A stretch of 5,536 nucleotides of DNA from Thermoleophilia bacterium (GCA_025933895.1 JAICZB010000177.1:1-5536), one strand, 5' to 3'; counted from the stretch's first letter, positions 1-5,295 are shown. A program made the numbers and translations. The notes: generated by a model from the letters alone, not told the origin.

Positions 1-1422
1 AACCGCAACGCCACCATCCAGCGGCTCCGAGCCGGCGCGCGCAGCGACGGGACGATCGTCGCGCTCGACGGCGAGTTCACGAACTCCGTCGGCTGGTCGG
101 GCTGGAACGCGTCGACCGAGGGGCCGATGCGGATGCTCTACGACTGCGAGAACGTCCGCACGATCACGCACGGCGCCAAGCTCAACACGCCGCCGATGAA
201 GGCGTTCCGCGCACCCGGCTTCGTGGAAGGGACGTTCGGCCTCGAGTGCCTGATCGACGAGCTCGCGGCCAAGCTCGACGTCGACCCGCTCGAGCTGCGG
301 CGCCGCAATTACGCGAGCTCGAACGACGGCACGCCGTTCTCGTCCAAGAATCTCGAGGAGTGCTACCGCCGCGCCGAGCCGCACTGGGAGCGGCGGCACG
401 AGGTTCATGCGCGATCCGACTCGGTCTGGAAGCGCGGCGTCGGGATGGCGAGCCAGATCTGGTACGGCGGCGGAGGCCCACCGTCCTACGCGTGGCTGCG
501 CCTGGGCTCGGACGGGCGCGCGACCGTGATCACGGCCATGCAGGACATCGGCACCGGCACGCGCACCGCCATGGCTCAGATCGCCGCGGAGGAGCTCGGC
601 GTGCCGCTCGAGCACGTCGAGGTCGTCCTCGGCGACTCCGCCCGTGGGCCGTACGCAGCGATCTCGGCCGGATCCTCGACGACGCCGTCGATGGGGCCGG
701 CGGTACGCGCCGCCGCGGCCGACGCGAAGCGGCAGGTGGTCGAGATCGCCGCCCAGCGCTACGACCTCGAGGAGCGCGTGCTCGACATCCGTGACGGCAA
801 TGTCGTCTCGGCGGACGGCAACCTCTCGGCGCCCGTCGAGGACGTCGTCGGCCTGCTCGAGGAGGCGCAGATCCTCGGCAAGGGCGCGCGCGGCCCGAAC
901 CCGACCGGCATGAGCGTCCTCACGTTCGGCGTTCACGTCGTGGAGGTCGCGGTCGACGTCGAGACCGGCGAGGTGTGTGTGGAGCGCGTCGCGGCGATCC
1001 ACGACGTCGGGCGCATCATCAACCCGCTCGGCGCCTCGAGCCAGGTCGAAGGCGGAGTCATCCAGGGGATCGGCCATACGCTCTCGGAGGAGCGGCTGCT
1101 CGACCCCGAGACCGGAAGCATCCTCACGACGTCGCTCGACGCGTACCGGATGCCGACGATCGCCGACGTGCCGCCGGAGATCGTCTGCGAGTTCGTCGAC
1201 CGGCCCGACGAGCACCTGACGAACCTCGGCTCGAAGGGGCTCGGCGAGCCGCCGATCGTCCCCATCGCGGCCGCGATCGCGAACGCCATCCGCGACGCGA
1301 CCGGAGCCGATGTCCAGGAGCTGCCGATCTCGCGCGAGGAGATGCTGCGCGCGCTGCGCGAGGCCGAGGAACGCGAGCGCGCTCGGGAGGAGGAGAAGCG
1401 TGGAGCTCCTACGGCCGTCTAG
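1..1422 (+). CDS. Xanthine dehydrogenase-family molybdopterin-binding subunit (C-terminal part)
   Basis: This is the large, molybdenum-cofactor-binding subunit of a molybdenum hydroxylase (xanthine dehydrogenase / aldehyde oxidoreductase family), which hydroxylates purines, aldehydes or N-heterocycles using water as oxygen source. The frame is open from base 1, so the N-terminus is missing. The 473 residues seen are about two thirds of the usual 700-780. Visible family motifs are KAFRAPG at about residues 67-73 followed by the E-x-x-x-DELA helix, a GTGTRTAMAQ cofactor loop, an SAGSSTTPSMGPAVR stretch, and GLGEPP near the end. The glutamate of GLGEPP (residue 416 of the fragment) matches the catalytic base of the family. 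An in-frame ATG at 127 is internal, not the start. The C-terminus is a Glu/Arg-rich tail. The stop lies 20 nt inside the FAD subunit gene, showing one operon. Family assignment is secure; substrate cannot be told from sequence. Confidence 0.93.
   Translation, partial: NRNATIQRLRAGARSDGTIVALDGEFTNSVGWSGWNASTEGPMRMLYDCENVRTITHGAKLNTPPMKAFRAPGFVEGTFGLECLIDELAAKLDVDPLELRRRNYASSNDGTPFSSKNLEECYRRAEPHWERRHEVHARSDSVWKRGVGMASQIWYGGGGPPSYAWLRLGSDGRATVITAMQDIGTGTRTAMAQIAAEELGVPLEHVEVVLGDSARGPYAAISAGSSTTPSMGPAVRAAAADAKRQVVEIAAQRYDLEERVLDIRDGNVVSADGNLSAPVEDVVGLLEEAQILGKGARGPNPTGMSVLTFGVHVVEVAVDVETGEVCVERVAAIHDVGRIINPLGASSQVEGGVIQGIGHTLSEERLLDPETGSILTTSLDAYRMPTIADVPPEIVCEFVDRPDEHLTNLGSKGLGEPPIVPIAAAIANAIRDATGADVQELPISREEMLRALREAEERERAREEEKRGAPTAV
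1386..1395 (+). promoter_or_regulatory. Ribosome binding site for the FAD subunit
   Basis: A purine-rich GGAGGAGGAG run lies inside the end of the upstream gene, and its last AGGAG is 4 nt before a GTG at 1400. It decides the start: the frame is open further upstream, but the residues there are Arg/Cys-rich and unlike the family. This site makes GTG 1400 the clear initiation point. Confidence 0.8.
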
Positions 1423-2221
1423 CGTCGAGGAGCTCGACGGCGGGACCTTCCTCCACGGCGGCTCCGAGGTCGTGCCGCTGCTGCGGGACGGGCTGATCGA
1501 GGCGGAGCGGCTCGTCGACGTGCGCGGCGTCGTGCCGCGCGGTGTGCAGGACGGCGTGGTCGGCGCCGGAACGACGCTCGCGGAGCTCGAGGTCGAGCCT
1601 GCGATTCCCGACGCGCTGCGCGAGGCGTGCCGGCTCGCGGCGTCCCCGCAGCTGCGGAACATGGGCTCACTCGCGGGCAATCTTCTCCAGGCGACCCGCT
1701 GCTGGTACTGGCGGCTCGACCACCCGTGCCGGTTGCACGGCGGCGACCGGTGCCACGCCCGCGACGGCGAGCATCGGGAACACGCGATCTTCGCGAACGA
1801 GTTCTGTGCCTCGGCGCATCCCTCGGACGTCGCGGCCGCGCTCGTCGCGCTCGGCGCGCGGCTGCGCACGAACCGGCGCGAGCTCGCGGTCGAGGAGCTC
1901 TACCGGCTCCCGGACGAGGGCGACCGGAGCACGACGACGCTCGAGAACGGCGAGCTCCTCCTCGAGGTCGAGCTGCCGCCGGTGGAGTCGAGCACCTACC
2001 TGAAGGCGATGGACCGCAAGCGCTGGTCGTTCCCGCAGGTGGGAGTCGCCGCGGCACGCGCCGACGGCGAGACGCGGATCGTGCTGGCGGGGGTGGCGCC
2101 GATCCCGTGGCGGATCGAGAGCGCCGCCCAGCTGGACAGGGCAACGCCGCTGCCGCGGACGGAGTGGAAGGTCCCGCTCGCGCAGGCGCTCGTCCGCCGC
2201 GCCCTCGCCGCGCTCGCGTGA
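1400..2221 (+). CDS. FAD-binding subunit of molybdenum hydroxylase, PaoB/YagS-like with possible [4Fe-4S] site
   Basis: This subunit passes electrons from the iron-sulfur centres to FAD and an external acceptor in the same enzyme as the upstream gene. The product is 273 residues from GTG 1400, slightly short of the usual 280-330. FAD-domain motifs are GGSE at about 20-23, the GAGTTLAELE segment at 55-64, and ASPQLRNMGSLAGN at 81-94, which is the flavin-binding signature. A C-terminal CO-dehydrogenase-flavoprotein-like domain follows from about 195. Cysteines at 101, 110, 118 and 136 (ATRC, HPC, DRC, FCASAHPSD) occupy the insertion that carries a [4Fe-4S] cluster in PaoB and 4-hydroxybenzoyl-CoA reductase; cluster binding here is inferred from that pattern. 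The start overlaps the preceding gene by 23 nt, and the TGA stop overlaps the next start as GTGA. The [2Fe-2S] partner subunit is not in the window. Confidence 0.9.
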   Translation: MELLRPSSVEELDGGTFLHGGSEVVPLLRDGLIEAERLVDVRGVVPRGVQDGVVGAGTTLAELEVEPAIPDALREACRLAASPQLRNMGSLAGNLLQATRCWYWRLDHPCRLHGGDRCHARDGEHREHAIFANEFCASAHPSDVAAALVALGARLRTNRRELAVEELYRLPDEGDRSTTTLENGELLLEVELPPVESSTYLKAMDRKRWSFPQVGVAAARADGETRIVLAGVAPIPWRIESAAQLDRATPLPRTEWKVPLAQALVRRALAALA

Positions 2222-2718
2222 TCGCAGGGGTGGTCCTCGCGGCGGGCGCATCGTCCCGCTACGGGACGGAGCCGCCGAAGCAGGTCGAGCTGCTGCCGCA
2301 GGTGCTGGCGGCGCTCCGCGACAGTTCCGTCGAGGACGTGGTCGTCGTGAGCGGGGCGCACGCGCTGCCGGTGCAGAGCGTCCACTGCCCCGACTGGCAG
2401 CGCGGCCCCGGAGCTTCGCTTCGCTGCGGGCTCGCCTCCCTTCCACTCGACGCGCAGGCGGCGGTCGTCGTCCTCGCCGACGGGCCCGACCTCGACCCGC
2501 GCTCTGTCGACCGGGTGATCGGGGAGTGGCGCGCAAACGGAGGCGAAGCGGTTGCCGCGAGCTACGACGGCGTCCGCCTCCACCCCGTCCTGCTCGCGCG
2601 CGCACTCTGGGACGCCGTGCCCGACGCGGGCGCGAAGTCGCTCCCGGCCCGCCTCGTCCCCTGCGACGACCTGACACCGCCGGGCGACGTCGACTCGCCT
2701 ACTCCAGCGGGATCCTGA
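2218..2718 (+). CDS. mocA: MocA-like molybdenum cofactor nucleotidyltransferase, short form
   Basis: This is probably a cytidylyltransferase that attaches CMP to molybdopterin, giving the cytosine dinucleotide form used by many xanthine dehydrogenase-family enzymes. The product is 166 residues against roughly 190-200 for the family. The N-terminal nucleotide-binding signature LAAGASSRYG is at residues 7-16, with lysine 21 following. WQRGPGASLRCGL at 60-72, the metal-binding type LADGPDLDP at 87-95, LHPVLL at 121-126 and GDVDSP at 156-161 follow in family order. The stretch between lysine 21 and the first core helix (usually containing a GxPLL segment) is absent, which explains most of the length difference. 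The GTG start overlaps the previous stop as GTGA and has no clear Shine-Dalgarno, so translational coupling is likely. Its last 20 nt overlap the 3' end of the opposite-strand anti-sigma gene. MobA-type guanylyl transfer is a less likely alternative. Confidence 0.8.
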   Translation: MIAGVVLAAGASSRYGTEPPKQVELLPQVLAALRDSSVEDVVVVSGAHALPVQSVHCPDWQRGPGASLRCGLASLPLDAQAAVVVLADGPDLDPRSVDRVIGEWRANGGEAVAASYDGVRLHPVLLARALWDAVPDAGAKSLPARLVPCDDLTPPGDVDSPTPAGS

Positions 2719-2929
2719 GGGCGGAGAGCTTCTCCCGAAGCTCGGCCGGCATCTGCTCGGTCGCCGCCTTGCGCACGTAGATCCGCAGGCTCTCCTCGAA
2801 CTTGTAGCGCCGGCGGCAACCCTCGCACTCGGCGAGATGCGCCTCCGCCTCCACCATCTCCGCGTCCGTGAGGACGTGGTCCATGTACGGCTGCATCATC
2901 TCTTCACAGTGCGCGCACGGGTCCTTCAT
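2699..2929 (-). CDS. rsrA: RsrA-like zinc-binding anti-sigma factor
   Basis: This 76-residue protein would hold the neighbouring sigma factor inactive and release it on thiol oxidation, as RsrA does to SigR in Streptomyces. The zinc anti-sigma signature H31-x3-C35-x2-C38 is present in the context AHLAECEGC. Cysteine 5 lies 26 residues before H31, the spacing I recall for the redox cysteine C11 to H37 of RsrA. A second N-terminal cysteine, C8, makes a CxxC pair. The helical region YMDHVLTD follows, and there is no membrane segment, so it is cytoplasmic. The start ATG overlaps the sigma stop (ATGA) and has a strong GGAGGAG site 5 nt upstream. The gene ends 20 nt inside the convergent mocA. Redox sensing is inferred from the cysteine arrangement and partner; a non-redox ZAS protein is possible. 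Confidence 0.88.
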   Translation of the reverse strand: MKDPCAHCEEMMQPYMDHVLTDAEMVEAEAHLAECEGCRRRYKFEESLRIYVRKAATEQMPAELREKLSALRIPLE

Positions 2930-3510
2930 GTCGCCTCCTCCAGGGCGGACTCGGCGAGCTCCCGCTTCAGGATGCGGCGTCCCCGATGCAGCCTCGACAT
3001 CACCGTGCCGACCGGGATGTCGAGGATCTGGGCCGCGTCCGCGTAGCTGAAGTCGCCGAGATCGACGAGCACGATCACGTCGCGGAAGTCGTGCGGCACC
3101 GCCGAGAGCGCCGACACGATGTCGTCCTGCGACAGCCTCTCCACGACCCGGTCCTCGTCGGAGACGCCGTCCCCGTTCTCCGCGAGCCGGTCGTAGAGGA
3201 AATAGTCGTTCGCCTCGAGCGGCTGCATCTGTGGCGCACGCTGCTGCCGCCGCCCGCGGTCGATGTTGAGGTTGGTGAGGATCCGCAGCAGCCAGGCACG
3301 CATGTTCGTGCCGGGCTGGAACGAGCGCCAGCTGCGGAAGGCCCGCGCGTACGTCTCCTGCATCAGCTCGTCGGCGTCCTCGCGGGACGACGCGAGGTGG
3401 CGGGCGACGCGGTAGACCTGATCGGAGAGCGCGAGCGCGTCCTCCTCGAACCGGACGCGGTCGCGCGCCTCGGTCGCGAGCCGTTGCGCCTCCTCCGGCT
3501 CCGCGTCCAT
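2926..3510 (-). CDS. sigR: SigR/SigH-like ECF RNA polymerase sigma factor
   Basis: This is a group 4 sigma factor that directs RNA polymerase to thiol-oxidative-stress promoters, by analogy with SigR (Streptomyces) and SigH (Mycobacterium). The product is 194 residues. Region 2 spans about 26-91, with ADELMQETYARAF at 46-58 and the SigR-type segment PGTNMRAWLLRILTN at 66-80. Region 4 spans about 129-183, with the helix-turn-helix ADAAQILDIPVGTVMSRLHR at about 157-176, almost the same as the family consensus. The chosen ATG has a GGTGA site 5 nt upstream (3516-3520). An ATG at 3537 (203 residues) and a GTG at 3519 are alternatives. Longer frames to 3678 run across the promoter and antisense to another gene and read as low-complexity serine-rich sequence. 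The gene is followed by its anti-sigma partner with a 4-nt overlap. Confidence 0.92.
   Translation of the reverse strand: MDAEPEEAQRLATEARDRVRFEEDALALSDQVYRVARHLASSREDADELMQETYARAFRSWRSFQPGTNMRAWLLRILTNLNIDRGRRQQRAPQMQPLEANDYFLYDRLAENGDGVSDEDRVVERLSQDDIVSALSAVPHDFRDVIVLVDLGDFSYADAAQILDIPVGTVMSRLHRGRRILKRELAESALEEAT
2935..2941 (-). promoter_or_regulatory. Ribosome binding site for the anti-sigma gene
   Basis: On the - strand GGAGGAG lies 5 nt before the ATG at 2929, inside the end of the sigma gene. Having its own strong site as well as the ATGA overlap suggests the anti-sigma factor is made at least as well as the sigma factor. Confidence 0.75.
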
Positions 3511-3546
3511 GCGGTTCACCGTACCAGCGAGGCCCATTCTCTCCCG

Positions 3547-3572
3547 AACGGCGCGCGGGACGTTGCTATTCC
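3547..3572 (-). promoter_or_regulatory. SigR-type autoregulatory promoter (GGAAT-N18-GTT)
   Basis: Read on the - strand, GGAAT occupies 3572-3568, followed by exactly 18 nt and GTT at 3549-3547. This is the published consensus for SigR of Streptomyces and close to that of SigH of Mycobacterium. It points at the sigma gene. Transcription would start near 3537-3542, giving a leader of about 30 nt for the ATG at 3510, or almost none for the ATG at 3537. The match is seen directly; positive autoregulation is inferred. Confidence 0.78.
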
Positions 3573-3584
3573 GCGCGGGCGGGT

Positions 3585-3590
3585 AGGGGA
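3585..3590 (+). promoter_or_regulatory. Ribosome binding site for the small acidic protein
   Basis: AGGGGA lies 5 nt before the ATG at 3596. It supports translation of the short frame on this strand. Confidence 0.55.
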
Positions 3591-3595
3591 CGGCC

Positions 3596-3757
3596 ATGGA
3601 CGAGAAGCCCGAGACCGAGGAGCGCCCCGAAAGCGAGCCGACCTCGCTCGAGGACGGACAGTCGATGGAGCCCGGCAAGGGGCCGAACGACAGGCACCCG
3701 GAGCTGGAGCAGCTGCACGGCGTCCCGACCGACCGCCGGCAGGACGAAGAGCGCTAG
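3596..3757 (+). CDS. Small acidic protein of unknown function
   Basis: I do not recognise this 53-residue protein. It starts MDEKPETEER and ends DRRQDEER. It has 17 acidic and 7 Lys/Arg residues, many prolines, no cysteine, no aromatic residue and no hydrophobic segment, so it should be soluble and largely disordered. A middle part, NDRHPELEQLHGVP (31-44), is the only stretch that could fold or bind. Evidence that it is real: an AGGGGA site 5 nt upstream, nearly all third codon positions G or C (about three A exceptions), and packing that leaves only 3 nt to the stop of the convergent HMA gene. It is transcribed divergently from the sigma gene, 85 nt from that gene's preferred start, so the two share a promoter region. 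No function is proposed. Confidence 0.66.
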   Translation: MDEKPETEERPESEPTSLEDGQSMEPGKGPNDRHPELEQLHGVPTDRRQDEER

Positions 3758-3760
3758 CGG

Positions 3761-3979
3761 CTAGACCGCGGCGAGCTCGGGGAAGCCGGACTTCGCGAGC
3801 CGGTCGACGATCGCCTCGCGGCTCGTCTGCTCGTCGTCCCAGGCGAGCGTCACCTGTCCCATCAGGTTCGCGTTCGCGGCCTCGAGGCCGTCGTGGCCCT
3901 CGAGCGCGTGCGCGAGCCGCATCACGCACCGCTCGCAGCGGACACCGCCGACCTGGATCGTCTCGGTCACGGTCGCCAT
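3761..3979 (-). CDS. HMA-domain heavy-metal-binding protein (CopZ-like)
   Basis: This 72-residue protein consists of a single heavy-metal-associated domain, the ferredoxin-like fold that carries Cu(I) or other soft metals in chaperones such as CopZ and in P-type ATPase N-termini. The metal-binding CxxC is C15-x2-C18 in GVRCERCVMRL, near the N-terminus as expected, and the C-terminal strand region ends in a KSGFPEL segment resembling the usual GF-motif. It lacks a signal peptide and is cytosolic. The ATG at 3979 lies 4 nt after the stop of the upstream ligase, so the two are co-transcribed. No copper ATPase or copper repressor is visible, so the metal is unproven; a mercury- or thiol-linked role is possible. 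Confidence 0.87.
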   Translation of the reverse strand: MATVTETIQVGGVRCERCVMRLAHALEGHDGLEAANANLMGQVTLAWDDEQTSREAIVDRLAKSGFPELAAV

Positions 3980-3983
3980 GGCG

Positions 3984-3990
3984 TCACCCT
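3984..3990 (-). promoter_or_regulatory. Ribosome binding site for the HMA protein
   Basis: On the - strand AGGGTGA ends 4 nt before the ATG at 3979, and its TGA is the stop codon of the upstream ligase gene. Termination and re-initiation thus occur at the same place, favouring coupled translation. Confidence 0.65.
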
Positions 3991-4889
3991 ACCGTCAGGG
4001 CCGCGATCTCCCGCACCGCAGCCTCTGGCCCGAGCTCGAGCTGCCGCTCGGCCTCCGGCCCAGAACCGATACGTGCTGCGACCTCCCGCGCGTCGGCATA
4101 GGCGTCGCGGTAGAGCGGCTCGCCGTCCCACTCCGCCGCCTCTTTCACGATGGCTTGCACGCCTTCGGCGAGCAGCGCCGAGTGCCGAACGGACGTCGGC
4201 TGGTCCATGACGCGGAGCTCGAGCGTGCCGTACTCGGGCCGCGGCCATGCGTCCCAGTGCCGCCGCGTGCTGTCGCCGCGCGTCCATGCCTGCCACTCGT
4301 CCCAGCTGCGAAGGACCGGCGGCGTCCCGCCCGTCGGCATCTCGCAGATGATCCGGGCGCGGATCGAGCGCCAACCGCTGTCGGCGCCGTCCCAGAACGG
4401 CGAGTTGGCGGAGGCCGCGAGAAGGCCCGGCAGATAGGGCACGACGCCCTCGAAGGCGCGCAGGCAGGTGTCGGGGCCGGGTACGGACACGTGCACGTGC
4501 AGCCCGCAGATCTGCTGCCGGTAGAGCTTCGGCCCGAGCTTCTCCTTCAGGCGCAGGTAGCGCTCGACCGGCACGAGCGGAACACGGCCGCGCGCAGTCG
4601 GATGGGAGCCGGTCGCGAGGACGGCGAGGCCGTGCTCCGCCGCCCGCTCCGCCACCTCGTTCCGCAGCGAGCGCAGCTCGGCCTCGACCTCCTCCGGCGT
4701 CTCCACCACCGGCGTCGTGATCTCGACGAACGACTCGAACAGCTCGGGCTTGATCCGCTCCGTCGCCTCCCCGAAGACGCGGGAGAATCCGTCGCGCGAG
4801 GGCTCGAGCGTCTCCGCGTCGACGAGCATCAGCTCCTCCTCGACCCCGAGCGACCACGGTGGCGCCGAGCCGAAGCGGCTCAGATCCAT
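3984..4889 (-). CDS. GCS2/YbdK-type carboxylate-amine (glutamate-cysteine) ligase, short form
   Basis: This is an ATP-dependent ligase of the GCS2 family, whose members join glutamate to cysteine or carry out related weak carboxylate-amine ligation; EgtA of ergothioneine synthesis is in the wider superfamily. The product is 301 residues, against about 370 usual for YbdK-like proteins. Motifs in order: SLGVEEEL at 13-20 (ATP/metal-site acidic cluster), FVEITTP at 54-60, ATGSHP at 92-97, QICGLHVHVSVP at 126-137, ASANSPFWDG at 159-168, SGWRSIRARI at 171-180, and RPEYGTLELRVMDQP at 217-231. The C-terminal helical part is shorter than usual, although the end (ERQLELG...IAALTVG) still looks like a family C-terminus. 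The ATG is 5 nt after the preceding stop and has no strong Shine-Dalgarno. Longer frames upstream read into the neighbouring gene and were rejected. Substrates are not predictable. Confidence 0.87.
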   Translation of the reverse strand: MDLSRFGSAPPWSLGVEEELMLVDAETLEPSRDGFSRVFGEATERIKPELFESFVEITTPVVETPEEVEAELRSLRNEVAERAAEHGLAVLATGSHPTARGRVPLVPVERYLRLKEKLGPKLYRQQICGLHVHVSVPGPDTCLRAFEGVVPYLPGLLAASANSPFWDGADSGWRSIRARIICEMPTGGTPPVLRSWDEWQAWTRGDSTRRHWDAWPRPEYGTLELRVMDQPTSVRHSALLAEGVQAIVKEAAEWDGEPLYRDAYADAREVAARIGSGPEAERQLELGPEAAVREIAALTVG

Positions 4890-4894
4890 TTCGG

Positions 4895-5257
4895 TTACTT
4901 GCCGCGGACGCCGTGGACCGGCCGGCCCGCCGCCTCCCACGCGTAGTACGAGGCGCTCGGGCCGAAGTCGACTTCGTAGGAGACGATGTGCGGGTTGCGC
5001 CCTACCTCCTTCGCGCGCTGGGCGTGGCGCAGGAGATTCGGGTCGTCCTGCTCCTCCCAGACGAGCACGAGGTGCGCGGCCGTCATGAACTCCGCCACGA
5101 ACAGGCAGCCGGGCGCGGGGCACGGGAACGGGTCGGTGCTGACGCAGAACCAGCCGACGTGCTCGTGGCCGTCCTCCGTCCAGAGCTCGTCGGCCTGCTC
5201 GGGAATGCCGTGCTCGACGAGCCCGCCTCTGCCCGTGTGGATCTCCCCGCGCTCCAC
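4895..5257 (-). CDS. Conserved-looking protein of unknown function with C-x4-C motif
   Basis: I do not recognise this 120-residue protein. Its sequence is varied and globular, rich in aromatic and His residues, with no signal peptide or membrane helix. A knuckle PCPAPGC places C46 and C51 four residues apart, followed by F53 and H62. This resembles the first half of a C2H2 zinc finger, with H78 as a possible fourth ligand at unusual spacing. C38 is a further cysteine. The C-terminal third contains a VDFGP turn and SYYAWE (101/103-107), which look like a conserved core. The start is a GTG; no ATG precedes the conserved part and no good Shine-Dalgarno is seen, since a hairpin lies just upstream. 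The stop is 5 nt before the ligase start, so it is probably cotranscribed with the ligase and HMA genes. Function unknown; zinc binding is only a suggestion. Confidence 0.75.
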   Translation of the reverse strand: MERGEIHTGRGGLVEHGIPEQADELWTEDGHEHVGWFCVSTDPFPCPAPGCLFVAEFMTAAHLVLVWEEQDDPNLLRHAQRAKEVGRNPHIVSYEVDFGPSASYYAWEAAGRPVHGVRGK

Positions 5258-5265
5258 CGCGCAAA

Positions 5266-5295
5266 GGTAGCGACAGCTTCGCGTCCGTCGCTACC
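5266..5295 (-). terminator. Perfect 9-bp hairpin, possible terminator or translational attenuator
   Basis: GGTAGCGAC (5266-5274) and GTCGCTACC (5287-5295) form a perfect 9-bp stem with a 12-nt loop. On the - strand the first arm contains the TAG stop of the NuoL-like gene. The second arm is followed by only three T residues before GC-rich sequence, so this is a weak intrinsic terminator at best. The stem ends 8 nt before the GTG of the next gene and fills its ribosome-binding region, so it might instead limit read-through translation. Confidence 0.55.

Noticed and set aside
1667..2677. 336-residue - strand frame opposite the FAD subunit and mocA
   Set aside because: Its Arg-rich low-complexity composition and perfect opposition to two recognised genes mark it as a shadow frame.
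3511..3678. N-terminal extension of the sigma factor to a 250-residue frame
   Set aside because: It crosses the GGAAT-N18-GTT promoter, lies antisense to the small acidic gene, and reads as Ser/Gly-rich sequence unlike sigma factors.
3757..3769. GCGG-CTAGA-CCGC mini-hairpin between the convergent small and HMA genes
   Set aside because: The stem has only 4 bp and no T-run on either strand, so it is too weak to call a bidirectional terminator.
2986..4101. 371-residue + strand frame opposite the sigma gene
   Set aside because: It is Arg/His/Val-rich shadow sequence with no motif, opposite a clear sigma factor gene and crossing three other genes. Long open antisense frames are expected in high-GC DNA.
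5200..5226. GGAAT on the + strand as a second SigR-type element
   Set aside because: The trinucleotide after 18 nt is not GTT, and the site is inside a coding region pointing against the local genes.
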